Shown: piece by piece, positions 48,212-60,800 of the stretch | How the letters are laid out: each line of letters starts with the position of its first letter | Numbering within the stretch: the stretch's first letter is position 1 | Source of the DNA: Numida meleagris | Lineage: Eukaryota > Chordata > Aves > Galliformes > Numididae | Direction of reading: 5' to 3' | Assembly: GCF_002078875.1 (NCBI RefSeq) | Contig: NC_034409.1 | Span: forward strand, 62,025,874 to 62,089,873 | Length of the DNA stretch: 64,000 bases | The notes under the pieces: model-generated | What the model saw: only the letters and a program-made list of their open reading frames with translations | What the model was told of the DNA's origin: nothing | The model's database searches: none | Program-made: the position numbers and the translations under genes

Positions 48212-48244
48212 AGGAACGTGCTGCCTGTGATCCGTGTTCCCAGG

Positions 48245-48277
48245 AGTTCAGGATTCTGTGGTTCTATGATTCTATAT
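48245..48277 (+). mobile_element. CR1 LINE tail remnant
   Basis: AGTTCAGGATTCTGTGGTTC followed by TATGATTCTATA resembles the very end of a CR1 with octamer repeats in + orientation. It abuts the GC-rich island. Only the tail is present. Confidence 0.7.
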
Positions 48278-48550
48278 AGTTGCTGAGATATAAAGAGCTG
48301 TTCCTGTCCAGTTCACCTCCTGTTTTGAGTCGGTGTCCAGACACTCAAGTGTGGTCATTTTCTGTGCTATTCATCCTTTTGTAATTAATATAGTACTTAA
48401 TGCTAGTTCAGAGGTTTGTTTCTTAATGTCAGCATTTATCCTGTGGAACTCGTTAAGTTTTTTTTTAATTATTATTATTATTTTTTATTTTAGTTACTGA
48501 GGGTTTGGCCTGAGCGTTGTTAGAGAAAGACTGTTTTCTCCCCTGGATAT
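48278..48550. other. Intron 3 spacer with poly-T/ATT tract
   Basis: Short unique-looking sequence between CR1 pieces, with a T9 run followed by ATT repeats at 48458-48492. Confidence 0.65.
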
Positions 48551-49190
48551 TCATAGAAACAGAATCATTTGAGTTGGAAGGAACCCTTAAAGGCCATCTG
48601 GTCCAACCCCCCTGCAGTGAATAAGGACACCCACAGGTAGATCAGGTTTTTCAGAGCCCTGTTCAGCCTGGCCTTGGGTATCCCCAGGGAGGGGGCATCC
48701 ACCACCTCTCTGGGCAACCTGCTTCTGTGCTTCACTGCCCTTATTGTAAACAACTTCTTCCTTATGTTAAACCTAAATCTCTCCTTTTTTTAGTTTGAAA
48801 CTACTTCCCCTTGTCCTATCACAACAGACCCTGCTAAAGAGTCTGTCCACTTCCTTCTTACAGCCCCCCTTCAGAAACTGAACAGCCACTCTCAGATCTC
48901 CACGGAGCCTTCTCTTCTCCAGGCTGAACAGTCTCAGCTTTCTCAGCCTGTCCTTGTAGGAGAGGTGTTCCATTCCTGGGATCATTTTTGTGGCCCTCCT
49001 TTGGATGTGCTCCAACAGGTCCACATCTCTCCTGTGTTGAGGACTCCACATCTGAATGCAATACTCCAGGTGAGGTCTCCTCAGCACAGAGCAGAGAGGC
49101 AGGATCGCCTCCCTGACCTGCTGGCCATGCTTCTTTTGATGCAGCCCAAAATACGGTTGGATAGCTTTCTGTGCTGCAAGCAGTAGTTGG
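48551..49190 (-). mobile_element. CR1 LINE, pol C-terminus and 3' UTR
   Basis: On the - strand this reads the C-terminal part of CR1 reverse transcriptase ([60 protein letters not shown]), then in another frame VKHRSRLPREVVDAPSLG and AGGLDQMAF, then the 3' end. The + strand begins TCATAGAAACAGAATCATTT with GAGTTGGAAGGAACC, a decayed octamer tail. The 181-codon open frame at 48773-49318 is therefore a CR1 relic with a frameshift before its end, not a host gene. Confidence 0.95.
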
Positions 49191-49479
49191 GACATATTGC
49201 TGTTAGCAGTATTGGAACATACTGCTAACTTTACTACAAGCTCTGGATTGCTGCAGCTTCCATATCTTGGTTTTAACGCAGTGGGATATGACTCAGGCCT
49301 GATTGCTCTTCTTTCCAAGGCTTATGCAAATTAGAAATGATTGGCATCTTTGCATTAGAAAATGTGTTTTTTATTGAAATTCTCCTCAGTGTGGTTTGTG
49401 GAGGAGGGAGTGGATCCTGCAGGTGAACGTCTGGTTGCACATCTGGTGGCAACAGAGAGATTTGGCAAGGGCAAAGCAG

Positions 49480-50427
49480 AACACAAACAATCCAGGATAT
49501 TTCTGGAATGCATAGGTGATAACTTACTGCCAGCGGTGAATGGGGAGACAACAATGGCACAACTCTCTGTACCTCATGCTTGCAGAATAAGAATTGGTCA
49601 GAGTTGTTAAAGCTGGGGACTACCTGGGCTTCAATAACAAGGAGGTGGTGGAGTTCACGATCATGAAACAAGAGAACAAGGCACTTGGCAAGATCACAAC
49701 TTTTGGTTTCAGGAGAGAGCAAAATTTGACCTGACCTTGTCAGGGATCTGCTTGGAAGAATCCCATGGGAAGCAGTGCTTGGGAACATGGGGTTCAAGAG
49801 AGCTGGTTGTTTTTTCCAAGGATCACATCCTCGAATCTTGAGAACAATTTATCGCAACATGCAGGAAATGGAAGATGGCAGGAGGACTATGTAGATGAAT
49901 GAGGAGCTCCTGACAAAACTCAGATTTTAAAAAGAAAGCATACAAAAAGTGGAAATAGGGTCCAGTGAATGCAAGAGGACTACAGGAACACTGTCGAAGC
50001 ATGAAGTGATGGTGTTAGGAAAACCGAAGTTACCTGGAGTTGAATCTGGACAGAGATGTGAAAGGCAACAAGAAGTGCTTCTACAGGTTTATCAACTGAA
50101 AACTGAAGATGATGATAATTGCAGCCTGCTGCTGAATACTGTGGATGACCTGGTTACAAAGGACAGGAAAAGGCCCAGGTACTTGATTCCCTTTTTACCT
50201 CAGTAATTCCATCTTCAAGACTCTCAAACTCATGAGACTGGTGAGAAGGTCTGGAGTGATGAAGATCAGTCAGGTTAGGGAGCTTTTAAACAAAAAGGGC
50301 AGAAGTCTATGAGATCTGATTGGATGTACTCATGAGAGATGAGGGAGCTGACACTGTCGCTGTAAGTGCACTCTCAATTATCTTCGAAAGGTAATGGCAG
50401 TCGGAGAAGGTTCCTGAGGACGGGAAC
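49480..50427 (+). mobile_element. CR1 LINE internal fragment (EN end to RT start)
   Basis: On the + strand, TTTCTGGAATGCATAGGTGA, then GGTGGTGGAGTTCACGATCA, AGGGATCTGCTTGGAAGAAT, ATGAATGAGGAGCTCCTGAC, GACCTGGTTACAAAGGACAG and GAGAAGGTTCCTGAGGACGG follow the order of the CR1 ORF2 region from the endonuclease end through the linker to the first part of the reverse transcriptase. Translated pieces include GDYLGFNNKEVVEFTIM. The frame is broken by stops and shifts. It stops abruptly near 50427 and lacks the RT core and 3' end. The left boundary is approximate. Confidence 0.88.
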
Positions 50428-53400
50428 ATGCAATGGTTTTCTGTAGTGTGAAAATGGAGGGCATGGTAAGCATAACAATAGAGAAAAAGTAAAGTTAAGA
50501 ATGCCCACAAACTTATGAGAAACTGATTTTTTTGAGGGGAGGGTTTCCAAAAAACTGAACTTAAGTAATGAATGTCCAAACCGAATCAGCATTGCCTACA
50601 GAAAAGCAGGCAGTATTTTTCTTTCCTTGGAAGCTTAGTGGTTGCAAAATTTAATTTTCCTCAGAGAAGTTTCCATGGGGACCAAATGACTATTCTAAAC
50701 AGTCTTCGTTTGAATACAATACATGCTGGTTTGCCGTTCCTTTTGGGCTGATGCCAGCGTAACCAAATCCAGCAATAAACAATGTATCATGAAATTCTTC
50801 AGTGGTGATTTCACCACCTTTTCTGGATGTGTAAGCGAGCTATGAAGTAAGTGTCCTTAGAGCCAAAGGACCAACTTGTGGCAGGTGTGCTAATGGTCAA
50901 ACTCAGCAGGTACAAAGTGGCATGGAGTGTAGCCAGCACAAAGGCAGATCAAGGACATAAGGCATCCTCCAAAAACATTTGTGAGAGCAAATGCTGCCTG
51001 GTCTTGCTTTCAGGACTCAGAGAGAGACTTTGCCTTGTACTCATCAAGTGAGTGACAGCAGTGTTTCTCCAGTCCTGCTGAGTTTCCACCAGTATATTCA
51101 ACATCTTACCTGGGAAAGAAATGCTGTTTGCCTTGAAATGTCTTGTCTTGAAATTAAGTTGGTAGGTTCTTCATAACTTTGCGCTTTCATGTCTTAGATT
51201 TCCTCCATGTTATCATTTGTTACTATTTTTTAATAATACAACCTTGAGGATTTTCATCATCATGTCGAAATGAAAAGTTTTTCGTTTTTTACCAAACTAT
51301 ACCCAAATATGTGCTATGAAAACCCAGATATGCTTTGTGTCATGTCAGAAATTTATCTTTAGTGTCATGTCACTTTGAGGCCTGCAGTTGCCCATAAAAG
51401 CACACTGCAGTGTCCTTACTTCCATATCAGTTGGTGCAATAGTATATTCTACAACTGGTCTGGTACTTCAGTAACTACCATCTCACAATGCCTCTGGTAG
51501 CGGTAGTAAAAAATCTAATGCTCAATTCAGTACCTGAACTTGACTGAAATTCCTGGCACTAAGAAGTAACAAATTGGTAGAATACGTATCCTTAGTTAGA
51601 TAATTTTGGGGATGTCTACCTAGATATCCTAAAGAGGAATTTGAATATGCATGTATATGTATTAAAAAAGTGGAGATCTAATGTTGCACCATTTGATTTT
51701 TTTCTTCAACGTTCATAATTAATGTGTGAAATGTTTTTTTATGGGTTGAGTAAAAAAAAAAGATGATTGATGTGAAGCTGCAGACAAAATCGATATTCAC
51801 TGATTGAGAGTATCAAGTTTAGCATCAACGGGAGTAAAACAAAATTGTTGTTCTTGGTGGGGTCTACACTGTTGAACCGTGTGAATTTAATGTATTGCCT
51901 CAGTCAAGATAGGGACCTACTTGTGCAAGGTTACTTTTTAAACAAAACCTATGAAAGCATGGAGTTCTGTAAATTCATTAGCTATGCCATATAACAATTA
52001 TTACACTCATTCCATCAGAAGTTTATCTTTACTCTGAGTCTAGATTTTACTCAGCAGTCTACTCAGGTAGATTGCTGAGGTTCTCGTGTAAGAGCTTGTG
52101 GAAGCCGTAACAAATAGAAAATTTAAAAGAACTTAATTAGTAGAATAGAATTAAAAAGGCTGAATAAAATATTTATGAAGAGATGCCATTCTTCTTCGAT
52201 CCAAAAATTGCATTAAAACTTGAAGCTACTGGGTGGTCCTTGCAAACCTCAGTAATAATTTTATGGTTTGTTAATCCTATTCAGTTCACTGGATATGTTG
52301 AAGGTTATCTTATGTTAAAGACGCATTTCATTCATTCAATACTTCTGAAAGTCTTTCCATTTTAACACTTAGAGACGAGGGTTATGGTTTTTGTTGCCTC
52401 TGCTTCAGTTTCAAAGCTCCAGAAGTCAGCTTAAGCCCTTGTTAACATGAAGTTTGAGCACTTCAGGAGTCTTTTTGTTGTCTATGGAAGTTGCCACTAG
52501 AAACCTTAGATAAACTTTGTAGTGTAAAAAACCACACCTTTAAATATCAAGAGCAAGGGAGCTATTGGAAATAATACATAAACAAAACAGATACAAAAGA
52601 AAAATCTCTAATGATTGGATTATTCTTCCATCATAAGAAGTTGGGCTGTGTTATGTTCACAGTGGTAAGATAAACGATGACAGACTCCTTCCGAAGACAG
52701 GGAGGAAAAGATAGGTTGTTGTGAGTTTGGAAGAGAAATTTCTTTTAAAGTTAAGATTATTCATACAGCCGTTGTTCTTTAGTTTTTTACACACAACTCA
52801 GTTTGGGGGAGAGATTTTATGAATGCTCATATGCTTTTTTTCTGGATAAAATTATTCTGGTGACGTAGTAAATGCTTTATTCTCTCAATAATATAATCTG
52901 TCCAACAAGCTGCTGGCAGAAAGGAAGATGCTTCAGAATACATCCAAGCTACACTTGTTACAATTACAGTATTGTTGCCAGTGGCTCCTTGTAGTTCATC
53001 CTTTGGGATTAGAAGTTTTAAAAATAATTATAGAAAAAAAATTTAGTACAGTTCTTACAAATAGGGCTTTGTTGCTGAGGGGAAGGACAGTTGTCCAGGT
53101 ACTCTTTCAGAAATGTATTCAAAATTGTAACTGTGAAGAAGTCCCAATGGATTCGCACTTGGCATGCCAGTTCCTGAAACTAGATGCTTGAAAAATAGGA
53201 AATACTGTTCCTTACTTGTACAGGCCTGGCAGTACCTTTCTGCTAGGAGTTTCCTCTGTCAGCTACGTGCCGCTTCCTACCAGTATGAATTCCACTTGGG
53301 CCTGCCCTGCCTCTGGCATCCAGAAATCTCTCACTGTAATTGGAATATAAATACAGCTTACAAGTGCACAGCACTTTGAAGTATTGGCAAGGAGAAGGAT

Positions 53401-56400
53401 AAAGGAGATTTTGAGTAAGAATCACAAGTGGAAGTGCATTCCAACAGTAACTTTCAGGGTGTACCTACAGTTTTCTTAATTTCTTCTCAGTTGCCCACAA
53501 GCAACAAAGCAGAAAATAACGGTACATTTGCGCTGATAATTCCTAATACATTAAAATCAGTGTATAACTTGCTAAAAAGAGAGAGCCAGTTGGCCTTTGA
53601 TTCACTCTGCTAGAAAGAGGAACAAATGCTGAAATTCTTTAGAATATGTCTATGCAACTCTTCATTGTAAATTACAGTTATGGAGGAGAGCCTGAATGCT
53701 TTCATTTTTAACTGTGAAGGGTTGACAGTATGTTATGTAACTTCAAAATATTGCTCTCATGCTTTTCTTGAATGTCTTACTTAAAATCCAGCGACAAAAG
53801 CATATTAAAAAAAAGAAAAAAAGTGCTTTCCTGCGTGCTCTGTAAGCATCATCAAGCCAGACTAAAAATGCAATGCGGTGTACTGTTGCTATCACTGATG
53901 CATTTTTGCAATCAGAATTTTTTTCCCTTTCACAAGATGAAAAGATATTTTCTTAATGTTAATTACAGCGTATTAAGACATTAGTGCTCAGATCCTTTCA
54001 GTGCATTTACACACGGCATTGTTGTTCTTTTTTCTCATCAGATGAAATAATCAATTACCTTCAGGTAAAATATGGAAGAGTGTAGTCTCAAGCTCTGACA
54101 GTCATGGTTTGCTTTTAGATAATGCACTTAACCACTTGAAATAGCAGAGTGAGACATCTGAGCCATCACCGTGCAGCAAACCAGCAGAAGACAGGGTGAT
54201 GCTTTTGATTTGTAGTACAGCACTCCGTGCATATTTTAAGGCAAGACCTATGGCAGAGATCAGGCAGCTTGTGATAAACTTTCATGTTGACTTTGGTGCA
54301 CTAACAGGTGAGAGAGGGATGAGAAGCTGTTAAGAAAAAGAATAGCGTATTTTCTATGAATTTTTAGTTTTTATGCAAAGCCACAGATGTTTGCGGCACT
54401 CTACAGGCAAATAACAGATCCTGACACCGAGGAATTAAGACTACAGTGAAATGTTACACACTAAGAGTTGATGGCATTCTCAGGGAGATTAGAAGAAAAT
54501 GTTTTCACAGGAGTTAGGTATCTTGAAATGTGTTTATTACACACATTTTGATGTCTATCTAATAAAACGTCAAAAAGAAGCTATATAGGGTACTGTAAGA
54601 TTGGAACCAGTGTCCCAGAATGAGAATTGAGTTGAAGGTCACTGACAGAAAGATGTCTGGCAAATTTAGAGTCATCCCAGGTCTGAAGATGGAATGATGA
54701 AAGACAGGATCTGGGAGAAAACCACAAGTACTGGGGAGGGCACAATAGGAAAAAAAACCTTATAATCTGCTAATGAGCAGCAAGTCAAGTCCAGACCAAC
54801 TGTATCACTGAAAATTTAATTCTGGCTGCTGTCTCAGTCTAAGAAAGCGAGTCTGTATCTTGGTGCCCAGTCCAAGGCTACTCAAAGACCCCATTCACTT
54901 CCCATCTCCTCTGGAAGTGTTTTGACTCCCACACTGTCACACAGGTGCTGGGACAGGCTTAGGCAGGGTGGGGGAAGTGAGCAAGCAGGCAGCAGAGGGA
55001 AGGAAAGAGCAGCACACGACAACGGTCTGGATTAAAGCAGTGAGGACTGAGGGAGCAGGGAGAACTGAGAGTCTATGGAAAGGAGCAAATGAAACAAAGT
55101 GGGAGAATTTTCTGGTAGCTGACTACTCAGCTAATTGAAGTGCGCAAATTTCAGAGAGCACTGGTTTTGAGGAATTGTCCATTTTCTTTCAGACCACTTG
55201 TAACACGACTTTTCTTTGTGTCTCTGGAGACAGATATGCAGAGTTTGGTTGGAGATATCCAGCTGAGTCTTCTGAGAGTTTTACGTCTAAAATGAACTTG
55301 CTGCAATTGCTTCTAAAGCAAAAGGGCAGAGAATGTTTTCCAAGAAAGTTTGGATTTTTACCTATTATTCAGGATTCTGTTCTTAGAAAAAATCTTCTGC
55401 AGAGAGAAGACCTGCAATTTCTTCTTGTCTGATAACTGCAGAGTTGAATGTCTTGGGAGAGGTTTCATGGTGATCTGTAGTTTGCTTTTATTCAGGAAGA
55501 TCAAAGATAGAACTGAAGGCATTTCGTTGTGACTACTAGAGTATTTGAACTTGGACAAGAAAGAGAGTGGGTTATCACTTGGTAGAATTCTGTGTACCAG
55601 GGAATTGTCAGTGTTTGTCATCTGCTTAGCAGTACCTCTATTTTGAAATGAGAGATGGGAAATGCAGTAATGATTGTATAATGCAAATAAAATCCTGAAT
55701 TTCAGTAAACTTTGAAAGGCATTGGGGAATGCCTATCAAATAAAGTTTATTCAAAATAAAGACATTCATCAGCTTGAAAGGCTGTGGTTAATATGCTTGA
55801 TTTTCAGATAGGAGTGCCTAGGAATGGAACGAAATAAAAACATAATGGATGTGCTTTTTCCTAATGTGTATTGAACTCAGGAATCTTTTAATGTTGATTT
55901 TATTTTTTTTTTAAATCAAACTGTCCAGAGATGCCCCTGGAGATGTTAGGAATAAAAACATGTGTTTTGTTTCTTTGATAAATTCTAATTTCTGACTTGA
56001 TCATTTTAGCTTTGAAAATATCTGTTTGAATACATTTGGCAGCTGGAATGCATAGTATATGCTGCATAGAAGAATATTCCTTAATTAAGAATAATCAAAA
56101 TTACCAAATCCATTTTATTCCACAATAACAAAGATAATTCCTGAAGAAGTTCTGTCCTGTTGCCTTCCCCTTCCAGATGCACAGGAAAATCCTGCTTCCT
56201 GGCTCCGTCCTGATGCCCTTCAGCAGCTTTGACTTGGTCGTTATTTAGATGGTCACCTCACTACCTTCACTTTGATCGAAGAAGAAATGAATAAAAATGT
56301 GGGGACTTGCCCCTTGAGACTTCTTTGTGATAATTTCATAGGATGGAAGTGTTTTAGAATTAAGAGCATTCCATCAGAAGTGTGATGAAGTGAAGAAGTA

Positions 56401-56480
56401 CAGTTAGCTGTCACAGAGTCATTCTCAGTAATAGTTTGTGTAAGAATAAATACTTTACACTTCTCTCGGTCCAGTCAAGA
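50428..56480. other. Intron 3 stretch without recognised features
   Basis: AT-rich non-coding sequence, with a slightly more GC-rich part around 54880-55040. No exon, RNA gene or CR1 tail was recognised. Confidence 0.65.
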
Positions 56481-56580
56481 ATCATGAAGTGCTTTATGAA
56501 AAAGGCTGCATACTATTATCCACGCTTTGCAGATGAGTAATTTAATTAAAGAATATCTGAGGCGTAGGTCTAAGGTCTCA
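56481..56580 (-). repeat. Ancient MIR-like SINE relic, inverted
   Basis: GAAGTGCTTTATGAAAAAGG, TACTATTATCCACGCTTTGC, AGATGAGTAA and CTGAGGC, GTCTAAGGTCTCA follow, in order, the inverted MIR blocks (AAGCGCTTTA, TATTATCCCCATTTTACAG, ATGAGGAAACTGAGGC, CCAAGGTCA). The copy is diverged, and the call is from memory of the consensus. Confidence 0.5.
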
Positions 56581-57872
56581 AACAAAGCAGGCGTATCCAC
56601 GTTCTCAAACATCCTTTCTTTTCCTAGTTAAACGATGAGACCATCTTGCCAATCCTTATGACACTTCGTTTTAGCACACAAACTTTAGCAGATTGCAGTG
56701 AGATTTTTCTGCACTGAAAACCGTTTGGGTTTTGTAGTGGCTGTTCTTAATTATGCGAATCTGCAATCATTGCACAAACTGAGATTTAGGACTAGTTGGC
56801 AATTATATCTTTTCAAATTGCTTTTGGGCAGACATCAGTGCTTTTGGGTGACTGAACAGATTCACACTTGGTGATTGTTTGACCTCTGTACGTAGGCTTT
56901 TTCTTCTTTTTTTCCTTTACTGTCCTGCTGGCTGCAAGGTTTACTAAAGAGTTTTTCAGTACATCGTTTATGAGTTTACTATCTTTACATACTCTTAAAT
57001 TTAATGAACTCTTTGTCACTAATGTCCACACAAGAAAAACTGCATCTACCTAGCAGTGGCTGAGGCTGTATCTGCCGAGAAAAGTGAAATGCTTGCTTCA
57101 TGTTACAGCTGTAATTCTAACCAATTGCACAGTGCTGCATTTTAACTGAGGATTTCAGATTCAAGTTCACTTTTCAATAGGAATCTAATTCTGTGAGCCA
57201 GCTGAATTTAGAAATCAAAATTTAAGTGTAAACTTCCTAGTATACCTTTTATTTGTATGGGAATGCATGAAAGCAGATTAGACTTCCTACTATTAGCATC
57301 TTTCAGATCAGTTCTCTTCTATCAACTGAAAACATTGTATGTCTGTTCTTTAGTTTACGTTCTCACAGCTCTCTTTCTTTTGGTGGTTACTTACTGTTTT
57401 ATTGCCTTCAGTTCTTTTGCATTTGTCTTGTCCATTTAACATAATATCTTTGAGGCAGGGATTGTCTTATCTGATGCAGAAATATGATCTCTGAAGAGAT
57501 GGAAATTGAATTTCCATAGGCACTCTCGGTGGTAAAAAGATAAAGTTTCAGCAAAAATAATTCCTGTGTCTTAGATGATGTGGAAAAGATATTATGGAGA
57601 CTAAAACCTCTGCAAAACCTGTTCATGAAAGGGCTTAAGTATTTGCTTTGGTCTCTTTGTCAGACTGCTGCACGGGCCTAAAGTTAATCATATTCTTAAG
57701 CACTCTTCTGTGTCCAGAGTCTGAATTTTATTTTGCTGTTGTGTGATTGTTTTTCAAATGAAAATATGCATTAAAATGGAAGTCTTCATTACCATTATCC
57801 TTTGTTATTTAGCAAATTGCGTAGAGAAGTCACTGGAGAAATGAAAGCCAAAAGGACAGGTAAAGTGGCATA

Positions 57873-57892
57873 ATTGACAAACATTGACAAAC
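57873..57892 (+). repeat. 10-nt tandem duplication
   Basis: ATTGACAAAC occurs twice head to tail without mismatch. Confidence 0.85.
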
Positions 57893-60800
57893 ATCAAGAG
57901 AGCCCCACTGAGACCAAATCTTATTAACATTCTTGTAGAACTGAACTGGGTAATCTCTTTCCCAATTTCCATTTTGCATAGAGAGATGGTCGCTGTGTAC
58001 ATTTGTAGCAGAGAAGAAGCTCAGCCATCCGGTTCAAGCATTATCTTTACTGATCTTTGAGAAGGTCTATTTATGCCCTGTATTGTTCACATGTACCCAG
58101 TAAAGTAACAGTGAGGAAATAGCTTCTTAAAAGCAACAAACTTTGAGCACGAGTCAGCTCACAGCTCTGTGGACTTTTCTGAAGCTGGGCAAGGTCATTG
58201 TTCTGAAGCCAAACCGAATAGTGTTTGAGCTACGCATCAGTATTGGCTTTTTGCTATTAATTTTTGCTTTTCGCCTGTTATTAATTTCAAAAAATGAGTT
58301 ATTTTACTGACTACGAGCAGGCTATAGAATCCAACTACTTGATGTGACTGTGGTCTAATCCAGGCTTGCTGATCTGTTGCGGGACAAAATTTACAGTGAT
58401 ATGGTTGTAACATGTTAACTGTTTCACTGTCCAGCTGAGTTGTGCCCCTTGAAGGAGGCCCTGGGCTTAGGCGTGTTAAAGCAAAATAGATCAATATGAA
58501 AAGATCAGTGAAACATCTGAATATCATTATACAGTTTATCATATAGATTTTGATTCTACGTATGTTTGAGTGCAAAATATAAAATATGTATGAGATGTCC
58601 TCCCAGACTCGTAAACACAAATCACTTTGTCATTAGATAAGCATTAGCAGTCTGCATTCAACTTAGAGAACAACCTGATCTCGTGTAAGATTGGGTTATT
58701 CTTAGTGAGCTGATAGCATCCGGGATTAGGCATTCTTTTTCATTTGAGGAAAAGTGAAAAGAAACATTCTTTCATCATCAGAGATGATGACTTCTGTAGA
58801 GCTGTATTATTACATAAACCCACCAGAAATTAATTCACAAAGGATGCCTGCAGAAGGCTGCACCAGGAAATGAGGTCCAATGAGACCTACTGCACAATTC
58901 TGTCATGCTAGGGGTGCCAGGAATCTAAACGACATACAGATCTGCTTGTTTTCACGGGCACAAATAGAAAATCTGCTGAACGGATCTTTAGGTTTTGACA
59001 TAATATCTGTCACTTACTGTTTATCATTTGCTCTCCAGTCTACAGGTAGTGTGTTGAATTCACTGCTATGGTAACTGAGGAACTAAAGCCAGCAGAAACT
59101 GTTCTATTTTAAAGATTTCCTCTTACCACTGCTGTTCTCTCCATACTTTTACCAGAGTCATATTCCAGAATTATGTTAACAAATAAGTACAAATAAACTA
59201 AAATTCTATATTTCAAGTAAGAATTAACTAGGCTTAGGAACAACTTGCTAAGTTAGTGCTGATTGAGGAGGCTGAGGGGCAGAAATACTCACTCCACGTC
59301 TCCAGTGATGTGCTGTTGTGATGTTACTGAAGAATAATCCAAGCAAGGTACTTTCAAAGGTATACGGGGAAAGGACAACATAAAGGATCGTATTTGCAGA
59401 TCACGAGGATGTGAATAGGGACTGTATGACAAGTATGCCAAACGGCGAAGCTCACAGGACTGATTGGGTCTGATGTTCATTAATATTATAAGCTTAAAAG
59501 CAGTTGTATCAGCATCTCCCATTTGGTTCCCTTTCCTAGGAAAACAATTAAGCATAGTTCAGGGATTCCCTTACAAAATGTTTTCAATTCCAATAAAAAT
59601 TGAACAATTTGATGTAGGAGATGGAAAAAGTTCTGACTCTTTTATTTTAACCTAATTCATCTACAAGTAACACCAGTTTTTAAAAAAAATATGACGACCC
59701 CTTAGAAGTTAATAAAAATGAGGGATAAATAAAACAGGAGTTAAAATGTTCAAAACTGTACTAAAAGACATAAACTAAACAATTATGTTTTAGGAGAGAA
59801 CTGATCAAGAGGAAGAATCTTAACAATGTATTTATTACTTGATAATTTAAAAATAGATGCTGATAAACTTAAACCCTCAATTTTGAGTACTCTATGCTCA
59901 CATTAGCATGAAATTAAATCAGCCCTTTTCCTGCCTCTATTTTGTCTGTATTCTCTGCCACTAGATTTTCTTAGTCAGAAGTAATCCCCATTTCATAATG
60001 CCTGCCTTGCTGTTGTACAAATCCTACCCTACTTCACCGTGAGGTAGAATTTGCTCTAATTCTGATCTAGTGCCAGAACATTTGCTGGAGGAAATCAGCC
60101 AATTTTATTTTGCTTTTCTTTTTTTAAAAATACATCTGTAAGTTTCATATCAAGACAACTGGTCCCCAGTTACGACAGCTTCATTTATCTTTCTGGGTAT
60201 TATATATCTTCAGATAGTGATTTATATATATATTTTGGTATTACACATCTTTGTGCAATAAAGATATATCTTTCTGGATGTTATTTGATCTGGACTTTAG
60301 AAGCAATTAGTAGAACTGGGCAGCAAGAACTGTCTCATGTCCTGTGAGATGCTGAAGCATTTCAGACATGACTCATTCTGTAGTTGGACAAGTCTTCCAA
60401 AGTGAAAGAGATGTTCCTGCAGACAACATGCTCACTTTCCAGACAGAGGTCTGTGTTTGCTGGGGGCAAACATTTAAATCTTCCTCTCCCCTTTTCTTGT
60501 AGAATGAAGTGAGTTAATTTCTAGTCATCTAGATTTACGTTACTGCCAAACTGAGCTTGTTTGAGCCATTTTCTTTTTCTGGGTCAGAGAACTCATCTTT
60601 GTTGATGCAGACATAGATGTTTGTTTGAAGTCTTGACTTCAATTTATCAACGTCTTTCTGGAAAAAAAAAAACACCCAACAAATCCTTCTTTAGAAAAAT
60701 CTTTCACTAGCTTTAAAAGGTACTGTGGTTGAAATGGCTTCTCTCTGACAACTAGAGTTAGACTTTGGACAGTACTCTTTGTCTCAGAAGCCATTTTCCC

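Larger units (their letters stand above)
47985..48230 (+). promoter_or_regulatory. Intronic CpG island with RFX X-box motifs
   Basis: I count about 21 CpG dinucleotides between 47941 and 48240, densest at 48041-48190, in an otherwise CpG-poor window. It contains GTCGCCATGGCAAC at 48082-48095, a match to the palindromic RFX X-box (GTYRCC-N2-RGYAAC), and a weaker one, GCTACCTGGCAAC, at 48064-48076. A GC-box GGGCGGAGCC follows at 48101-48110. The ATG inside the second X-box sits in strong Kozak context (GTCGCCATGG) and opens a 63-codon frame, but that frame ends inside a CR1 tail and has no recognisable product. CpG islands in birds usually mark promoters, so an alternative promoter, a non-coding RNA start or an enhancer is plausible. 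Confidence 0.55.

Noticed and set aside
48773..49318. Open frame of 181 codons on the - strand, the longest in the window
   Set aside because: Its product is the C-terminal part of CR1 reverse transcriptase, with a frameshift and an attached 3' UTR, so it is a dead LINE fragment and not a host gene.
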